A stretch of DNA of 64,000 bases from Allobosea caraganae (GTDB lineage Bacteria > Pseudomonadota > Alphaproteobacteria > Rhizobiales > Beijerinckiaceae): NCBI RefSeq assembly GCF_003351345.1, contig NZ_QQTO01000037.1, forward strand, positions 124,001 through 188,000, given 5' to 3'. Of the stretch, positions 15,914-24,593 are shown piece after piece. A program made the translations under genes and the position numbers. The notes below the pieces were generated by a model. That model made no database searches, had not been told where the DNA came from, and saw only the letters and a list, made by a program, of their open reading frames with translations. The number at the start of each line of letters is the position of its first letter. Within the stretch, counting starts at the first letter, position 1.

Positions 15914-17092
15914 ATGGCCGAGACTGACATCGTGATCGTCGGCGCCGCGCGCACCGCGGTTGGCGCCTTCAACGGCGCCTTCGCCAACACCCCGGCCCAT
16001 GACCTCGGCACCGCCGCCATCAAGGAGGCGCTCAGCCGCGCCAAGGTCGAGGGCGCCGAGGTCGACGAGGTCATCCTCGGCCAGATCCTGACCGCCGGCC
16101 AGGGCCAGAACCCGGCCCGCCAGGCCGCGATCAACGCCGGCATCCCGCAGGAGGCGACCGCCTGGGGCCTCAACCAGCTCTGCGGCTCCGGCCTGCGCAC
16201 CGTCGCCATCGGCATGCAGCAGATCGTCAATGGCGATGCTGACATCATCGTCGCCGGCGGCCAGGAATCGATGTCGATGGCGCAGCACGCCGCGCACCTG
16301 CGCAACGGCACCAAGATGGGCGACACCAAGTTCATCGACACGATGATCAAGGACGGGCTCTGGGACGCCTTCCACGGCTACCACATGGGCACCACCGCCG
16401 AGAACGTCGCGACCAAGTGGCAGATCAGCCGCGAGGAGCAGGACCGCTTCGCCGTCGGCTCGCAGAACAAGGCCGAAGCCGCGCAGAAGGCCGGCAAGTT
16501 CAAGGACGAGATCGTCCCCTTCACCATCTCGACCCGCAAGGGCGACATCACCGTCGACGCCGACGAGTATCCGCGCCACGGCGCGACGCTCGAGGCCATG
16601 GCCAAGCTGCGCCCCGCCTTCTCGAAGGAGGGCACCGTCACCGCCGGCAACGCGTCCGGCATCAATGACGGCGCCGCCGCGCTCGTGCTGATGACCGCCA
16701 AGGAAGCCGCCAAGCGCGGCCTGACCCCGCTCGCCCGCATCGCCTCCTGGGCGACGGCCGGTGTCGATCCGGCGATCATGGGCTCGGGCCCGATCCCGGC
16801 GACGCGCAAGGCGCTGGAGAAGGCCGGCTGGAAGATCGCCGACCTCGACCTCGTCGAGGCCAACGAGGCCTTCGCCGCGCAGGCGCTCGCCGTGAACAAG
16901 GACCTCGGCTGGAACCCCGACATCGTCAACGTCAATGGCGGCGCGATCGCGATCGGCCACCCGATCGGCGCGTCGGGCGCCCGCGTGCTGGTGACGCTGC
17001 TGCACGAGATGGCCAAGCGCGACGCCAAGAAGGGCCTCGCCACGCTCTGCATCGGCGGCGGCATGGGCGTCGCCATGACCCTGGAGCGCTGA
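15914..17092 (+). CDS. phaA: Acetyl-CoA C-acetyltransferase (beta-ketothiolase)
   Basis: The 392-residue biosynthetic thiolase condenses two acetyl-CoA to acetoacetyl-CoA, the first step of PHB synthesis. The nucleophile C90 is in NQLCGSGLR, H349 is in AIGHPIGASG and C379 is in LCIGGGMG. Length is typical. The ATG at 15914 has an upstream GAGGAA ribosome site. It is followed after 12 bp by a DUF1737 gene and then phaB, so the three form an operon. PHB synthase (phaC) is not in the window. Confidence 0.96.
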   Translation: MAETDIVIVGAARTAVGAFNGAFANTPAHDLGTAAIKEALSRAKVEGAEVDEVILGQILTAGQGQNPARQAAINAGIPQEATAWGLNQLCGSGLRTVAIGMQQIVNGDADIIVAGGQESMSMAQHAAHLRNGTKMGDTKFIDTMIKDGLWDAFHGYHMGTTAENVATKWQISREEQDRFAVGSQNKAEAAQKAGKFKDEIVPFTISTRKGDITVDADEYPRHGATLEAMAKLRPAFSKEGTVTAGNASGINDGAAALVLMTAKEAAKRGLTPLARIASWATAGVDPAIMGSGPIPATRKALEKAGWKIADLDLVEANEAFAAQALAVNKDLGWNPDIVNVNGGAIAIGHPIGASGARVLVTLLHEMAKRDAKKGLATLCIGGGMGVAMTLER

Positions 17093-17104
17093 GCGCAAAA
17101 CGCC

Positions 17105-17320
17105 ATGCCGAAGCAGAATACCCTCTACCGCTACCTGACCGGGCCCGATGACGCCGCCTTCTGTCATCGGGTCTCGGAGGCCTTGAGCAAGGGCTGGGTG
17201 CTCTACGGGCACCCGACCCTGACCTATGACGAGAAGACCGGCCGGGTGATCTGCGGCCAGGCTGTCATCAAGGATGTGGAGGTGACCTACTCGCCCGACC
17301 TGAAACTGTCAGAACAATAG
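17105..17320 (+). CDS. DUF1737 domain protein between phaA and phaB
   Basis: The 71-residue protein (LYRYLTGPDDAAFCHRVSEAL; GWVLYGHPTLTYDEKTG) matches the DUF1737 pattern. It begins 12 bp after phaA and ends 34 bp before phaB, hence it is co-transcribed. No function is known. The constant position in a PHB operon suggests a link with PHB metabolism, but this is inference. Confidence 0.85.
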   Translation: MPKQNTLYRYLTGPDDAAFCHRVSEALSKGWVLYGHPTLTYDEKTGRVICGQAVIKDVEVTYSPDLKLSEQ

Positions 17321-17354
17321 TCCAGAAAAAAGCAACACGAGGGGAGACGACGAC

Positions 17355-18077
17355 ATGACCAAGGTCGCTTTGGTGACGGGGGGAACGCGCGGCATCGGCG
17401 CGGCGATCTGCAAGGCCCTTCAGGAGGCCGGCTACAAAGTCGCGGCGAGCTATGCCGGCAATGACGAGGCGGCTGCCAAGTTCAAGGCCGAGACCGGCAT
17501 CCCGGTCTATAAATGGGACGTCGGCGACTTTGACGCCTGCGCCGCCGGCATCGCGCAGGTCGAGGCCGAGAACGGCCCGGTCGAGATCCTGGTCAACAAT
17601 GCCGGCATCACCAAGGATGGCTTCTTCCACAAGATGAGCAAGGATCAGTGGTCCGCCGTCATCCGCACCAACCTCGATTCGCTCTTCAATATGACCCGCC
17701 CGGTGATCGAGGGCATGCGCGCCCGCTCCTTCGGCCGCATCATCGTGATCTCCTCGATCAACGGCCAGAAGGGCCAGATGGGCCAGGTCAACTACTCCGC
17801 CGCCAAGGCCGGCGATATCGGCTTCGTCAAGGCGCTGGCCCAGGAGAACGCCAACAAGGGCATCACCGTCAACGCGATCACGCCCGGTTATATCGGCACC
17901 GACATGGTCGCGGCCATGCCCGAGGAGGCGCTGAAGCGCGTCGTCGCCGGCATCCCGATGGGCCGGCTCGGCAAGCCCGAGGAAATCGCCCAGATGGTCG
18001 TCTTCCTCGCCTCCGACAACGGCGCCTTCGCCACCGGCGCGACGTTCACGGTGAATGGCGGCCAATACATGGCGTGA
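17355..18077 (+). CDS. phaB: Acetoacetyl-CoA reductase (NADPH)
   Basis: The 240-residue short-chain dehydrogenase reduces acetoacetyl-CoA to (R)-3-hydroxybutyryl-CoA. It has the TGGTRGIG nucleotide loop (8-15), NNAG at 81-84 and the triad S134, Y147 and K151. The sequence MTKVALVTGGTRGIGAAI and the family length support PhaB rather than FabG. The ribosome site is AGGGGAGA. Two hairpins follow. Confidence 0.95.
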   Translation: MTKVALVTGGTRGIGAAICKALQEAGYKVAASYAGNDEAAAKFKAETGIPVYKWDVGDFDACAAGIAQVEAENGPVEILVNNAGITKDGFFHKMSKDQWSAVIRTNLDSLFNMTRPVIEGMRARSFGRIIVISSINGQKGQMGQVNYSAAKAGDIGFVKALAQENANKGITVNAITPGYIGTDMVAAMPEEALKRVVAGIPMGRLGKPEEIAQMVVFLASDNGAFATGATFTVNGGQYMA

Positions 18078-18083
18078 GTTGCG

Positions 18084-18146
18084 ACGCGGCTGCCGGCGGA
18101 AGCGTCCGCAGCCGCGTGCAAGGTCGGCTTAGGGTAGAAAGCCGAC
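18084..18146 (+). terminator. Tandem hairpins after phaB
   Basis: ACGCGGCTGC/GCAGCCGCGT (18084-18093, 18108-18117) and GTCGGCTT/AAGCCGAC (18123-18130, 18139-18146) are two successive perfect stems. Neither has a T-run. They probably mark the end of the PHB operon or protect its mRNA. Confidence 0.55.
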
Positions 18147-18265
18147 ATTGGATGGGCGATCCGGACTAAATCGAATGTCCGAATTGTTTTCTCACCCGCC
18201 CCGTGCTTAAGAGCCGGCAACGTGCTCCCGTCTGGGTGCAGGCACTATTCGCCCCGGAGGACGGT

Positions 18266-18964
18266 TTGGACCAACTTGCTCTTGCTGCCGGCGTGCTGGG
18301 CGCGATGGTCGCGCTCGGGCTCGTGGTGTTCTTCTTCTGCCGGCAACTGATGGTACTGACGGGACCGATCGACACGGTAGGCAGCGCGCTTGGCGTCGTC
18401 GCCAATTGGCTGGTTCTGCTCTGCTGCCTGTTGAGCGCCGGCAACGCCATCGTGCGCTACACGCTGACGCCCATCCGGAACGTCCTGGCCGACCAGAGCC
18501 TGACCTCGTTTCACCCGCTGCTGGCCTGGCTGATGCCGGCGATCGAGGCCTACGGCCTCTACGCCAACGCCTTCCTGGAAGGCCAATGGTACATGTTCGC
18601 CGGCATGGTCCTGTTCGGCGCGGCCTATACGCTGCGGGTCAACGAGCATGTCCGCGTCGACCTGCTCTATGGCATGTACACTGACCGCACCCGCCACTGG
18701 GTCGACTTCCTCGGCGGCATCGTCTTCCTGATGCCGATGTGCATCATCCTGATCTACTTCACCTGGCCCTGGTTCGTTCAGGCCTGGGTGCTGGGAGAGC
18801 GCTCGACCAATGCCGGCGGCCTGATCCGCTGGCCGGTCTACCTGCTCCTGCCGATCGGCTTCGGCCTCGTGGGGCTGCAGGGCTTCTCCGAGATCATCAA
18901 GCGCGCGGCCGCGATCCGTGGCTTCCATCAACACGAATACGCTTACGAAAAGCCGCTGCAATGA
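18266..18964 (+). CDS. TRAP transporter small permease subunit (DctQ family)
   Basis: The protein has four membrane segments and the DctQ-type central region (FAGMVLFGAAYTLRVNEHVRVDLLYGMYTDRTRHWVD). TRAP small subunits pair with the large permease to import organic acids driven by a sodium gradient. I chose the TTG at 18266 (232 residues) because GGAGG stands 5 bp before it; a GTG at 18203 lacks any ribosome site. The gene overlaps the large subunit by 4 bp. No substrate-binding protein is adjacent. Confidence 0.85.
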   Translation: MDQLALAAGVLGAMVALGLVVFFFCRQLMVLTGPIDTVGSALGVVANWLVLLCCLLSAGNAIVRYTLTPIRNVLADQSLTSFHPLLAWLMPAIEAYGLYANAFLEGQWYMFAGMVLFGAAYTLRVNEHVRVDLLYGMYTDRTRHWVDFLGGIVFLMPMCIILIYFTWPWFVQAWVLGERSTNAGGLIRWPVYLLLPIGFGLVGLQGFSEIIKRAAAIRGFHQHEYAYEKPLQ

Positions 18965-20391
18965 TGGACAGTTTCCGCGACAATCTCAGCCCGCTGATGT
19001 TCGGCGGGCTGGTCGTCTTCCTGCTGATCGGTTACCCCGCCGCCTTCTCGCTGGCGGCCGTCGGGCTGTTCTTCGGCTTCATCGCCATCGAGATGGGCGT
19101 CATCGCGCCGAACTATCTCGGCAACCTGACCTTCCAGCTGTTCTCGATCGTCTCGAACGACCTCCTGCTCGCGATCCCGTTCTTCACCTTCATGGGCGCG
19201 ATCCTGGAGCGCTGCGGGCTGGCGGAGGACCTGCTGGATTCGATCGGCCAGCTCTTCGGCCCGATCCGCGGCGGCCTGTCCTATGCGGTGATCTTCGTCG
19301 GCGCCATCCTCGGCGCCATCACCGGCACGGTCGCGGCCTCGGTCATCGCCATGGGCGTGATCTCGCTGCCGGTGATGATGCGCTACAACTACGACATGCG
19401 GCACGCCACGGGCGTGATCGCGGCGTCGGGCACCATCACCCAGCTCATCCCGCCCTCGCTCGTCCTGATCGTCCTCGCCGACGTCATGGGCAAGTCGGTC
19501 GGCGACATGTACATGGGCGCGATCGGCCCCTCGATCGTCCAGATCGCGCTGTTCTGCGGCTGGGTCGCGCTGCTCAGCTTCATCCGCCCCGAGCAGGTGC
19601 CGGCGCTGCCGCTGGAAGCGAGGACGCTCAGGGGCTGGCCGCTGCTCTGGAAGGCGCTGCGCGGCATCGTGCCCTCCGCCGCGCTGATCTTCCTGGTGCT
19701 CGGCACGATCTTCATGGGCCTGGCCACGCCGACCGAGGCCGGCGCCATGGGCGCGGTCGGCGCCCTGCTGCTGGCGGCGGTGTATCGCACCCTCTCGTGG
19801 AAGCTGTGCTACCAGGGCATGGCCTCGACCATGCGCCTGACGGCGATGGTGACCTTCATCCTGATCGGCGCGCGCGTCTTCAGCCTCGTCTTCCAGGGCG
19901 TCGGCGGCGGCCACTGGATCGAGGGCATGCTGGCGAACATGCCGGGCGGGCAGGTCGGCTTCCTGACCTTCACCATGATCTTCGTCTTCTTCGTCGCCTT
20001 CTTCCTCGACTTCTTCGAGATCGCCTTCATCATCATCCCGCTGCTGGCGCCGGTCGCGACCAAGCTCGGCATCGACCTGATCTGGTTTGGCCTGCTGATC
20101 TGCGCCAACATCCAGACGGCCTTCATGCATCCGCCCTTCGGCTTCGCGCTGTTCTACCTGCGTGGCATCGCGCCAAAGGAGATCAAGACCTCCGACATCT
20201 ACATGGGCTCGATCCCCTGGATCGTGCTGCAGCTGATGCTGGTGGCGCTGATGATCATCTTCCCGCAGATCGTGACCTATTTCCTCGATACGCCTGTTAC
20301 GATGGACCCATCCAAGGTCAACGACATCCTGAACAACATCCCGGATTTCAGCGGCGGGCTCGGCCTGCCGCCCGTGCCGGGCCAACAATAA
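18961..20391 (+). CDS. TRAP transporter large permease subunit (DctM family)
   Basis: The 476-residue protein has about 12 membrane segments and the DctM signatures (IPFFTFMGAILERCGLAEDLL; GTVAASVIAMGVISLPVMM; ATPTEAGAMGAVGALLLAA). It forms the transport channel with the DctQ subunit whose stop it overlaps (ATGA). A second ATG at 18964 is equally possible. The HPPFGFALFYLRGIAPKEI stretch is typical of the longer TRAP permeases. The substrate is unknown. Confidence 0.9.
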   Translation: MMDSFRDNLSPLMFGGLVVFLLIGYPAAFSLAAVGLFFGFIAIEMGVIAPNYLGNLTFQLFSIVSNDLLLAIPFFTFMGAILERCGLAEDLLDSIGQLFGPIRGGLSYAVIFVGAILGAITGTVAASVIAMGVISLPVMMRYNYDMRHATGVIAASGTITQLIPPSLVLIVLADVMGKSVGDMYMGAIGPSIVQIALFCGWVALLSFIRPEQVPALPLEARTLRGWPLLWKALRGIVPSAALIFLVLGTIFMGLATPTEAGAMGAVGALLLAAVYRTLSWKLCYQGMASTMRLTAMVTFILIGARVFSLVFQGVGGGHWIEGMLANMPGGQVGFLTFTMIFVFFVAFFLDFFEIAFIIIPLLAPVATKLGIDLIWFGLLICANIQTAFMHPPFGFALFYLRGIAPKEIKTSDIYMGSIPWIVLQLMLVALMIIFPQIVTYFLDTPVTMDPSKVNDILNNIPDFSGGLGLPPVPGQQ

Positions 20392-20529
20392 CGAGCGGGA
20401 GCTCGGGGCTGGCCACGACGGCCGGCAAGTTGCGAGCGGCGTGCGATTGCGAGCGGGGTGGGTTTGCGCGAACCGGCCAAGCGGCCGGGCGTGCACCGCA
20501 ATACCATTGTCAACGCTGACCGCTTCCCC

Positions 20530-21408
20530 ATGACCTCCCGCACCGCCACCCTCATCGGCTTCTGCGCCATCCTGCTCTGGTCGACGCTCGCGCTCTTCAC
20601 CGCGATGTCGGGCCGGGTGCCGCCGTTCCAGCTGGTCGGCATGACCTTCGTCATCGGCGGGCTGCTGATCCTGGCGATCACCGCCGCGCGCGGCGAACTC
20701 CGCCGCATCAGGCCGACGCTGGGCTCCTTCGCGCTCGGGCTCTACGGGCCGTTCGGCGACACGGCGCTCTACTACGCCGCGGTCAAGACCGCGCCGCCGG
20801 CCGAGGCCAACCTGATCCACTATCTCTGGCCGCTGCTGATCGTCCTCTTCGCCGCGCTGCTGCCCGGCGGCGGCCTGAAGCTGCGCCATCTCACCGGCGC
20901 GCTGATCGGCCTCGCCGCCACCGCCCTGCTGATCTCAGGCAGCCTCGGCGCGGCCGGCGGCGGGATATCGCTCGGCCATGTGCTGGCCGCGCTCGGCGCC
21001 TTCGTCTGGGCGAGCTATTCGGTGGCGTCGCGCCGCTTCGCCGAGGTTCCCTCCGAGAGCCTGAGCGTCACCATGCTCGGCTGCGCCATCGCAGCCTTCG
21101 CCTGCCATCTCGCCTTCGAGACGACGCAATGGTCTCTGACAGCAGTCGAGTGGGCCGGAGCGCTGGGCCTGGGGCTGGGCTCGATCGGCCTCGCCTTCGT
21201 CTGCTGGGATATCGGCATGAAGCGCGGCGACGTCGCCTTCCTGGGCGTCGCGTCCTACGCCGCGCCGGTGCTCTCGACGCTCGTCCTCGTGCTGACGGGC
21301 TACGCCGCGGCGAGCTGGCTGCTCGCCGCCTCCTGCATGCTGATCGTGGTCGGGGCGCTGGTGGCGAGCGGCGTGGTGCCGGCGCTCAAATCGCGCCAAT
21401 CGACATAG
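20530..21408 (+). CDS. DMT-superfamily (EamA/YddG-like) exporter
   Basis: The 292-residue protein has ten predicted helices in two EamA repeats. The start MTSRTATLIGFCAILLWSTLAL resembles YddG-type aromatic amino-acid exporters. The ATG at 20530 is the family start; an in-frame codon at 20458 would add a non-conserved tail. No partner gene suggests the substrate. A convergent repeat pair follows and separates it from the TIGR02302 gene. Confidence 0.85.
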   Translation: MTSRTATLIGFCAILLWSTLALFTAMSGRVPPFQLVGMTFVIGGLLILAITAARGELRRIRPTLGSFALGLYGPFGDTALYYAAVKTAPPAEANLIHYLWPLLIVLFAALLPGGGLKLRHLTGALIGLAATALLISGSLGAAGGGISLGHVLAALGAFVWASYSVASRRFAEVPSESLSVTMLGCAIAAFACHLAFETTQWSLTAVEWAGALGLGLGSIGLAFVCWDIGMKRGDVAFLGVASYAAPVLSTLVLVLTGYAAASWLLAASCMLIVVGALVASGVVPALKSRQST

Positions 21409-21425
21409 GTTGGCTCCCCTTCTTC

Positions 21426-21584
21426 CCTTCTCCCCCTGCGGGAGAAGGTGGCAGCGCGCAGCGCTGACGGATGAGGGGTCACGCGGCGATGGCCTTGCAA
21501 CGCCTATGGAAACTTTTCATCGGATAGGTCAGAGCGACCCCTCGTCCGGCGCTTCGCGCCACCTTCTCCCGCAGGGGGAGAAGG
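21426..21584. repeat. Inverted pair of palindromic repeats filling a convergent junction (family R1)
   Basis: Perfect 27-bp arms lie at 21426-21452 and 21558-21584. Each arm itself contains a CCTTCTCCC/GGGAGAAGG hairpin. Inward they continue as GGATGAGGGGTC against GACCCCTCGTCC with one mismatch. The pair occupies nearly all of the 189 bp between convergent stops at 21408 and 21598. It could fold into one long cruciform or two hairpins; a bidirectional terminator role is inferred. The same element occurs at 212-380. Confidence 0.9.
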
Positions 21585-21597
21585 AAAGGACCGCCCG

Positions 21598-24303
21598 TCA
21601 ATTGCGCCGCAACAGCCGCTCCAGATAGTCCAGCTCCTCCATCGGCCGCGACGGGTCGCCGAGCCTGCGGCGCAGCTCTTCGAGGATGCGCCGCGCCCGC
21701 TGGGTCGCGCTCTCGTCGGCTCCCGGCACGCGCACGCGGCCATCGGCGAAGTCGCGCTGGCGCTGCGGCCGGCCGAGCGGGTCCTCGCGGGTGCGCTGCT
21801 GCGCCGAGGGGCGTCCGGGCTGCCGGCCGTCAGGCTCGCCATAGGCGTTGTCGGTGCCCTCGCCCTCGCCCGGCTCGCCGCCGGGCTGCATCTGCTGGGC
21901 CAGGTTCTGGCCGCCGCGGCGCAGCGCGTCGAGCGCCCGCCCCTGCGAGTCGAGCGCGCCTTCGCCCTGGCCCTGGCCGAGCTGCCCCTCGGCCTCGCGC
22001 ATCGCGTCCTCGGCCTCGCCGAGCTCGCCCGGCTGCTGCGCGCCCATGCCGCGCATGCGCCGCTGCAGCTCCTCGAGCCGCTCGCGCAGGGCCTGCTGGC
22101 GCTGCGACAGGCCCTGGCCCTGACCCTGGCCCTGCTCGGCATTCTGGCCGTCCTCGCCTTCGCCCTCCTCGCCATCCTGCCCGGGCTGCTGCTGTCCCGG
22201 CTGCTGCTGACCCCGCTGGCCGCGTTGGCCCTGCTGCCCCTGCTGGCGCTGGCCGGGACGGGCCTGCTGCTGGCCCGGGCGCTGGCCGCGCTGGGTGCGG
22301 TTCTGGCGCTGCTGCTCCTGCTGGTAGGTCTGGTCGCGCAGCTCCTGCTGCTCGCGCGTCAGCTTGTCGAGATCGCCGAGCGCCTGGTTCATCTCGCGCT
22401 GGCGCGGGTCCTGCTGGCCGGGGCGCGCCATCTGGAGGTTGTTGAGCAGGTTGTTGAGCTCCTCCATCAGGCGCTGCGCCTCGGCCATGTCGCCGCGCTT
22501 CGAGAGCTCCTCGATGCGGTTCAGCATGTTCTGCAGGTCGCGCGGCGTCACCGTGCGGAAATTCTCCGGCAGCTGCGCCTGGTTCTGCTGGGTGTTCTGC
22601 TGCTGGCGCTGCATCTGCTGGGCGAATTCGCGCATGAAATTGTCGAGCGCCCGGCGCATGTCCTCGGTGAGCTTGCGGATCTCCTCCTCGGAGGCGCCGC
22701 GCTCCAGCGCCTGCTGCAGGCGCTCCTGCGCCGCGCGCAGCTGGCGCTCGGCGTCGGAAAGGTCGCCATCCTCGAGCTGCAGCGCCAGCGTCCACATCTG
22801 GTCGGCGACTTCGCGCAGCTGGTCGTCGGTGTTGGCGCGGCGCAGGCCCTCGGTGATCATGCGCATGCCGAGATAGACGCCCGCCTCCTTCATGAAGCGG
22901 TTGGGCTCGATCATCAGCGCGTCCATGGCGAGCTGGACCAGCTTGCGCGTGTCGACGTCCATGACGAGCTTGCGCCGCTGCTCGACCAGCGCCTTGGCCA
23001 GCGGCTTGGTGAAGGTGCGCTGCGGCAGCGTGACCTCCGTCGCCTCGCTGCGGCCCTCCTGCCCGGCCTCGTCGCGCGCCAGCAGGGTCATCTTGACCTT
23101 GGCGCCGGCCCAAGGGTGGGCCGAGAAATCGACCGTGCTCTTCAGGTCCTCCTCGCCCGTGGGCGAGGACGGCACGGTGAGCGACTGCTTCGGCGGCTCG
23201 ACCAGCGAGCGCCCGGTCGAGGGCGGCCCGGCGCGCGAGACCAGGACCTCGGCGGCGGCGATGCCGTAATCGTCCTTGGCGCGGTAGCTCAGGCTGAGCC
23301 CGCCCTGCACGCCGCTGACCGCCTTGGGCGGTTCGACGAAGCTGATCTGCGGCGGCTGGTCGGCGATTGCGGTCAGGTTGAGCGTGGCATGCGGCGCGCC
23401 GCTGCCGGTGATCCGGAGCGTGCCGTTGCCGGCGAGCATGTAGCGTTTTTCCAGCACGGCCACGGTGGCGGGCTGGGCCGCCGGCTTGGCGCCGTCCTTC
23501 GCCCCATCCTTGGCATCGGGCGGCGGCAACACGTCGAGCCGGCCGGTGGTCGTCACGTCCATGCCGGACTGGCCGGCGATGCGGACGACCACGGTCGACT
23601 TCTCCGGCGCGCTGAAATTCGAGCCTTGCAGCCTGGCGAAGTCGATCAGGATCGGCGGCAGGCGGGTATAGGCCGGCGGGTCGATCCAGGCGTCGATGCG
23701 GATCGCCGGCGCCGCAGCCGCAGGGCCGCGCCAGTCGAAGGCGGCGGTGAGGCGCGGAATCGCCTCGTGCCCGGCGACGAAGAAGGCGGTGACGGCGGCC
23801 AGCAGCGGCACCGCGCGCAAGGCGAAGCGGTCGCGCCCGGCCATCAAGGGCTGCGGCAGCGCGACCTTCAGGCCGGCGATGCGCGCGCTCTGGCGCTCGA
23901 CATGCAGCTTCCACAGAGCCTGCGAAACCGGGTCGTTCGAGCCGACCGCGAGGCTGTCCTCCAGCGCCGAGGCCGGGCGATGACCGCCCTCCAGCGACTG
24001 GTCGAGCCGGTTCAGCGCGTCGCGCCGCGTCGGCAGAGGCGTGATGGCGACATGCCAGAGGCTCGCGGCGAGCGCGCCCAGGAAGACGACGAGGCCGATG
24101 GCGCGGACCTGCCAGGGCAGATGCGTCCACAGCCCGAACCAGGACACGGCGAGGAAGGTCAGGACGACCGCAGCCGGCAGCCAGAGCCGGGGCCAGAGGC
24201 GCTCCCAGGCCAGCGACGCGCGCGAGGCTGCCGCAAGCCGGGCAAGCCGCTGACGGATGGTCCCGACGGGATCAAGCGCCGTGCGGCGCTGCGCCTCATT
24301 CAT
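21598..24303 (-). CDS. TIGR02302 family membrane protein (DUF4175)
   Basis: The 901-residue protein has two N-terminal transmembrane helices (about 40-80), a third near 170 and a large middle region (YTRLPPILIDF; FVEPPKAVSGVQGGLSLSYRAKDDYGI). Long helical repeats follow (RRALDNFMREFAQQMQRQQQ). A remarkable Gln/Gly-rich low-complexity segment fills about 640-770, and the C-terminus is basic. This layout matches TIGR02302, a Hyphomicrobiales-type family of unknown role that usually lies after lysA, as here. The low-complexity part is encoded by imperfect repeats and may vary in length. Confidence 0.88.
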   Translation of the reverse strand: MNEAQRRTALDPVGTIRQRLARLAAASRASLAWERLWPRLWLPAAVVLTFLAVSWFGLWTHLPWQVRAIGLVVFLGALAASLWHVAITPLPTRRDALNRLDQSLEGGHRPASALEDSLAVGSNDPVSQALWKLHVERQSARIAGLKVALPQPLMAGRDRFALRAVPLLAAVTAFFVAGHEAIPRLTAAFDWRGPAAAAPAIRIDAWIDPPAYTRLPPILIDFARLQGSNFSAPEKSTVVVRIAGQSGMDVTTTGRLDVLPPPDAKDGAKDGAKPAAQPATVAVLEKRYMLAGNGTLRITGSGAPHATLNLTAIADQPPQISFVEPPKAVSGVQGGLSLSYRAKDDYGIAAAEVLVSRAGPPSTGRSLVEPPKQSLTVPSSPTGEEDLKSTVDFSAHPWAGAKVKMTLLARDEAGQEGRSEATEVTLPQRTFTKPLAKALVEQRRKLVMDVDTRKLVQLAMDALMIEPNRFMKEAGVYLGMRMITEGLRRANTDDQLREVADQMWTLALQLEDGDLSDAERQLRAAQERLQQALERGASEEEIRKLTEDMRRALDNFMREFAQQMQRQQQNTQQNQAQLPENFRTVTPRDLQNMLNRIEELSKRGDMAEAQRLMEELNNLLNNLQMARPGQQDPRQREMNQALGDLDKLTREQQELRDQTYQQEQQRQNRTQRGQRPGQQQARPGQRQQGQQGQRGQRGQQQPGQQQPGQDGEEGEGEDGQNAEQGQGQGQGLSQRQQALRERLEELQRRMRGMGAQQPGELGEAEDAMREAEGQLGQGQGEGALDSQGRALDALRRGGQNLAQQMQPGGEPGEGEGTDNAYGEPDGRQPGRPSAQQRTREDPLGRPQRQRDFADGRVRVPGADESATQRARRILEELRRRLGDPSRPMEELDYLERLLRRN

Positions 24304-24445
24304 GCCGTGCTCCGAACCGCCCCCAACACGTGAAACCCTTCAACCAGCGACACGCTAACACGTGAATGTGGCAAGGCCAGTGCCGAAGCGCGTCACCCAC
24401 AGCGGCTCCGCGTTTCGTGAACTGTCGCCGCCCCGACCGCATCCT

Positions 24446-24551
24446 CAGCCCTCATCCTGAGGAGCGATCGCAGATCGCGTCTCGAAGGATGCTCCAGAGA
24501 CCACTGGATCTCTTCGAGACGCCGCTACGCGGCTCCTCAGGATGAGGGCTG
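24446..24551. repeat. Long inverted repeat (family R4) between lysA and the TIGR02302 gene
   Basis: CAGCCCTCATCCTGAGGAGC (24446-24465) has a perfect 20-bp inverse at 24532-24551. Each arm contains its own CCTGAGG-type palindrome. The inner part has GCGTCTCGAAGGATG facing TCTTCGAGACGCC. A second copy lies at 42458-42564. It stands between two genes read leftward, so it may be a 3'-end structure of lysA. Confidence 0.88.
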
Positions 24552-24593
24552 TGGTTAGACCAGCCTACGCCAAGGTCCGAATCACGTTCGAAT

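Noticed and set aside
18943..20889. Long leftward open frame of about 648 codons opposite the TRAP permease
   Set aside because: It is the antisense of a clear membrane protein gene, very rich in Asp, Glu, His and Arg, with no family pattern. High GC produces such frames.
22225..24333. Long rightward open frame of about 700 codons opposite the TIGR02302 gene
   Set aside because: Its composition (Leu, Arg, Ala low complexity) mirrors the Gln-rich antisense strand; no ribosome site or domain is visible.
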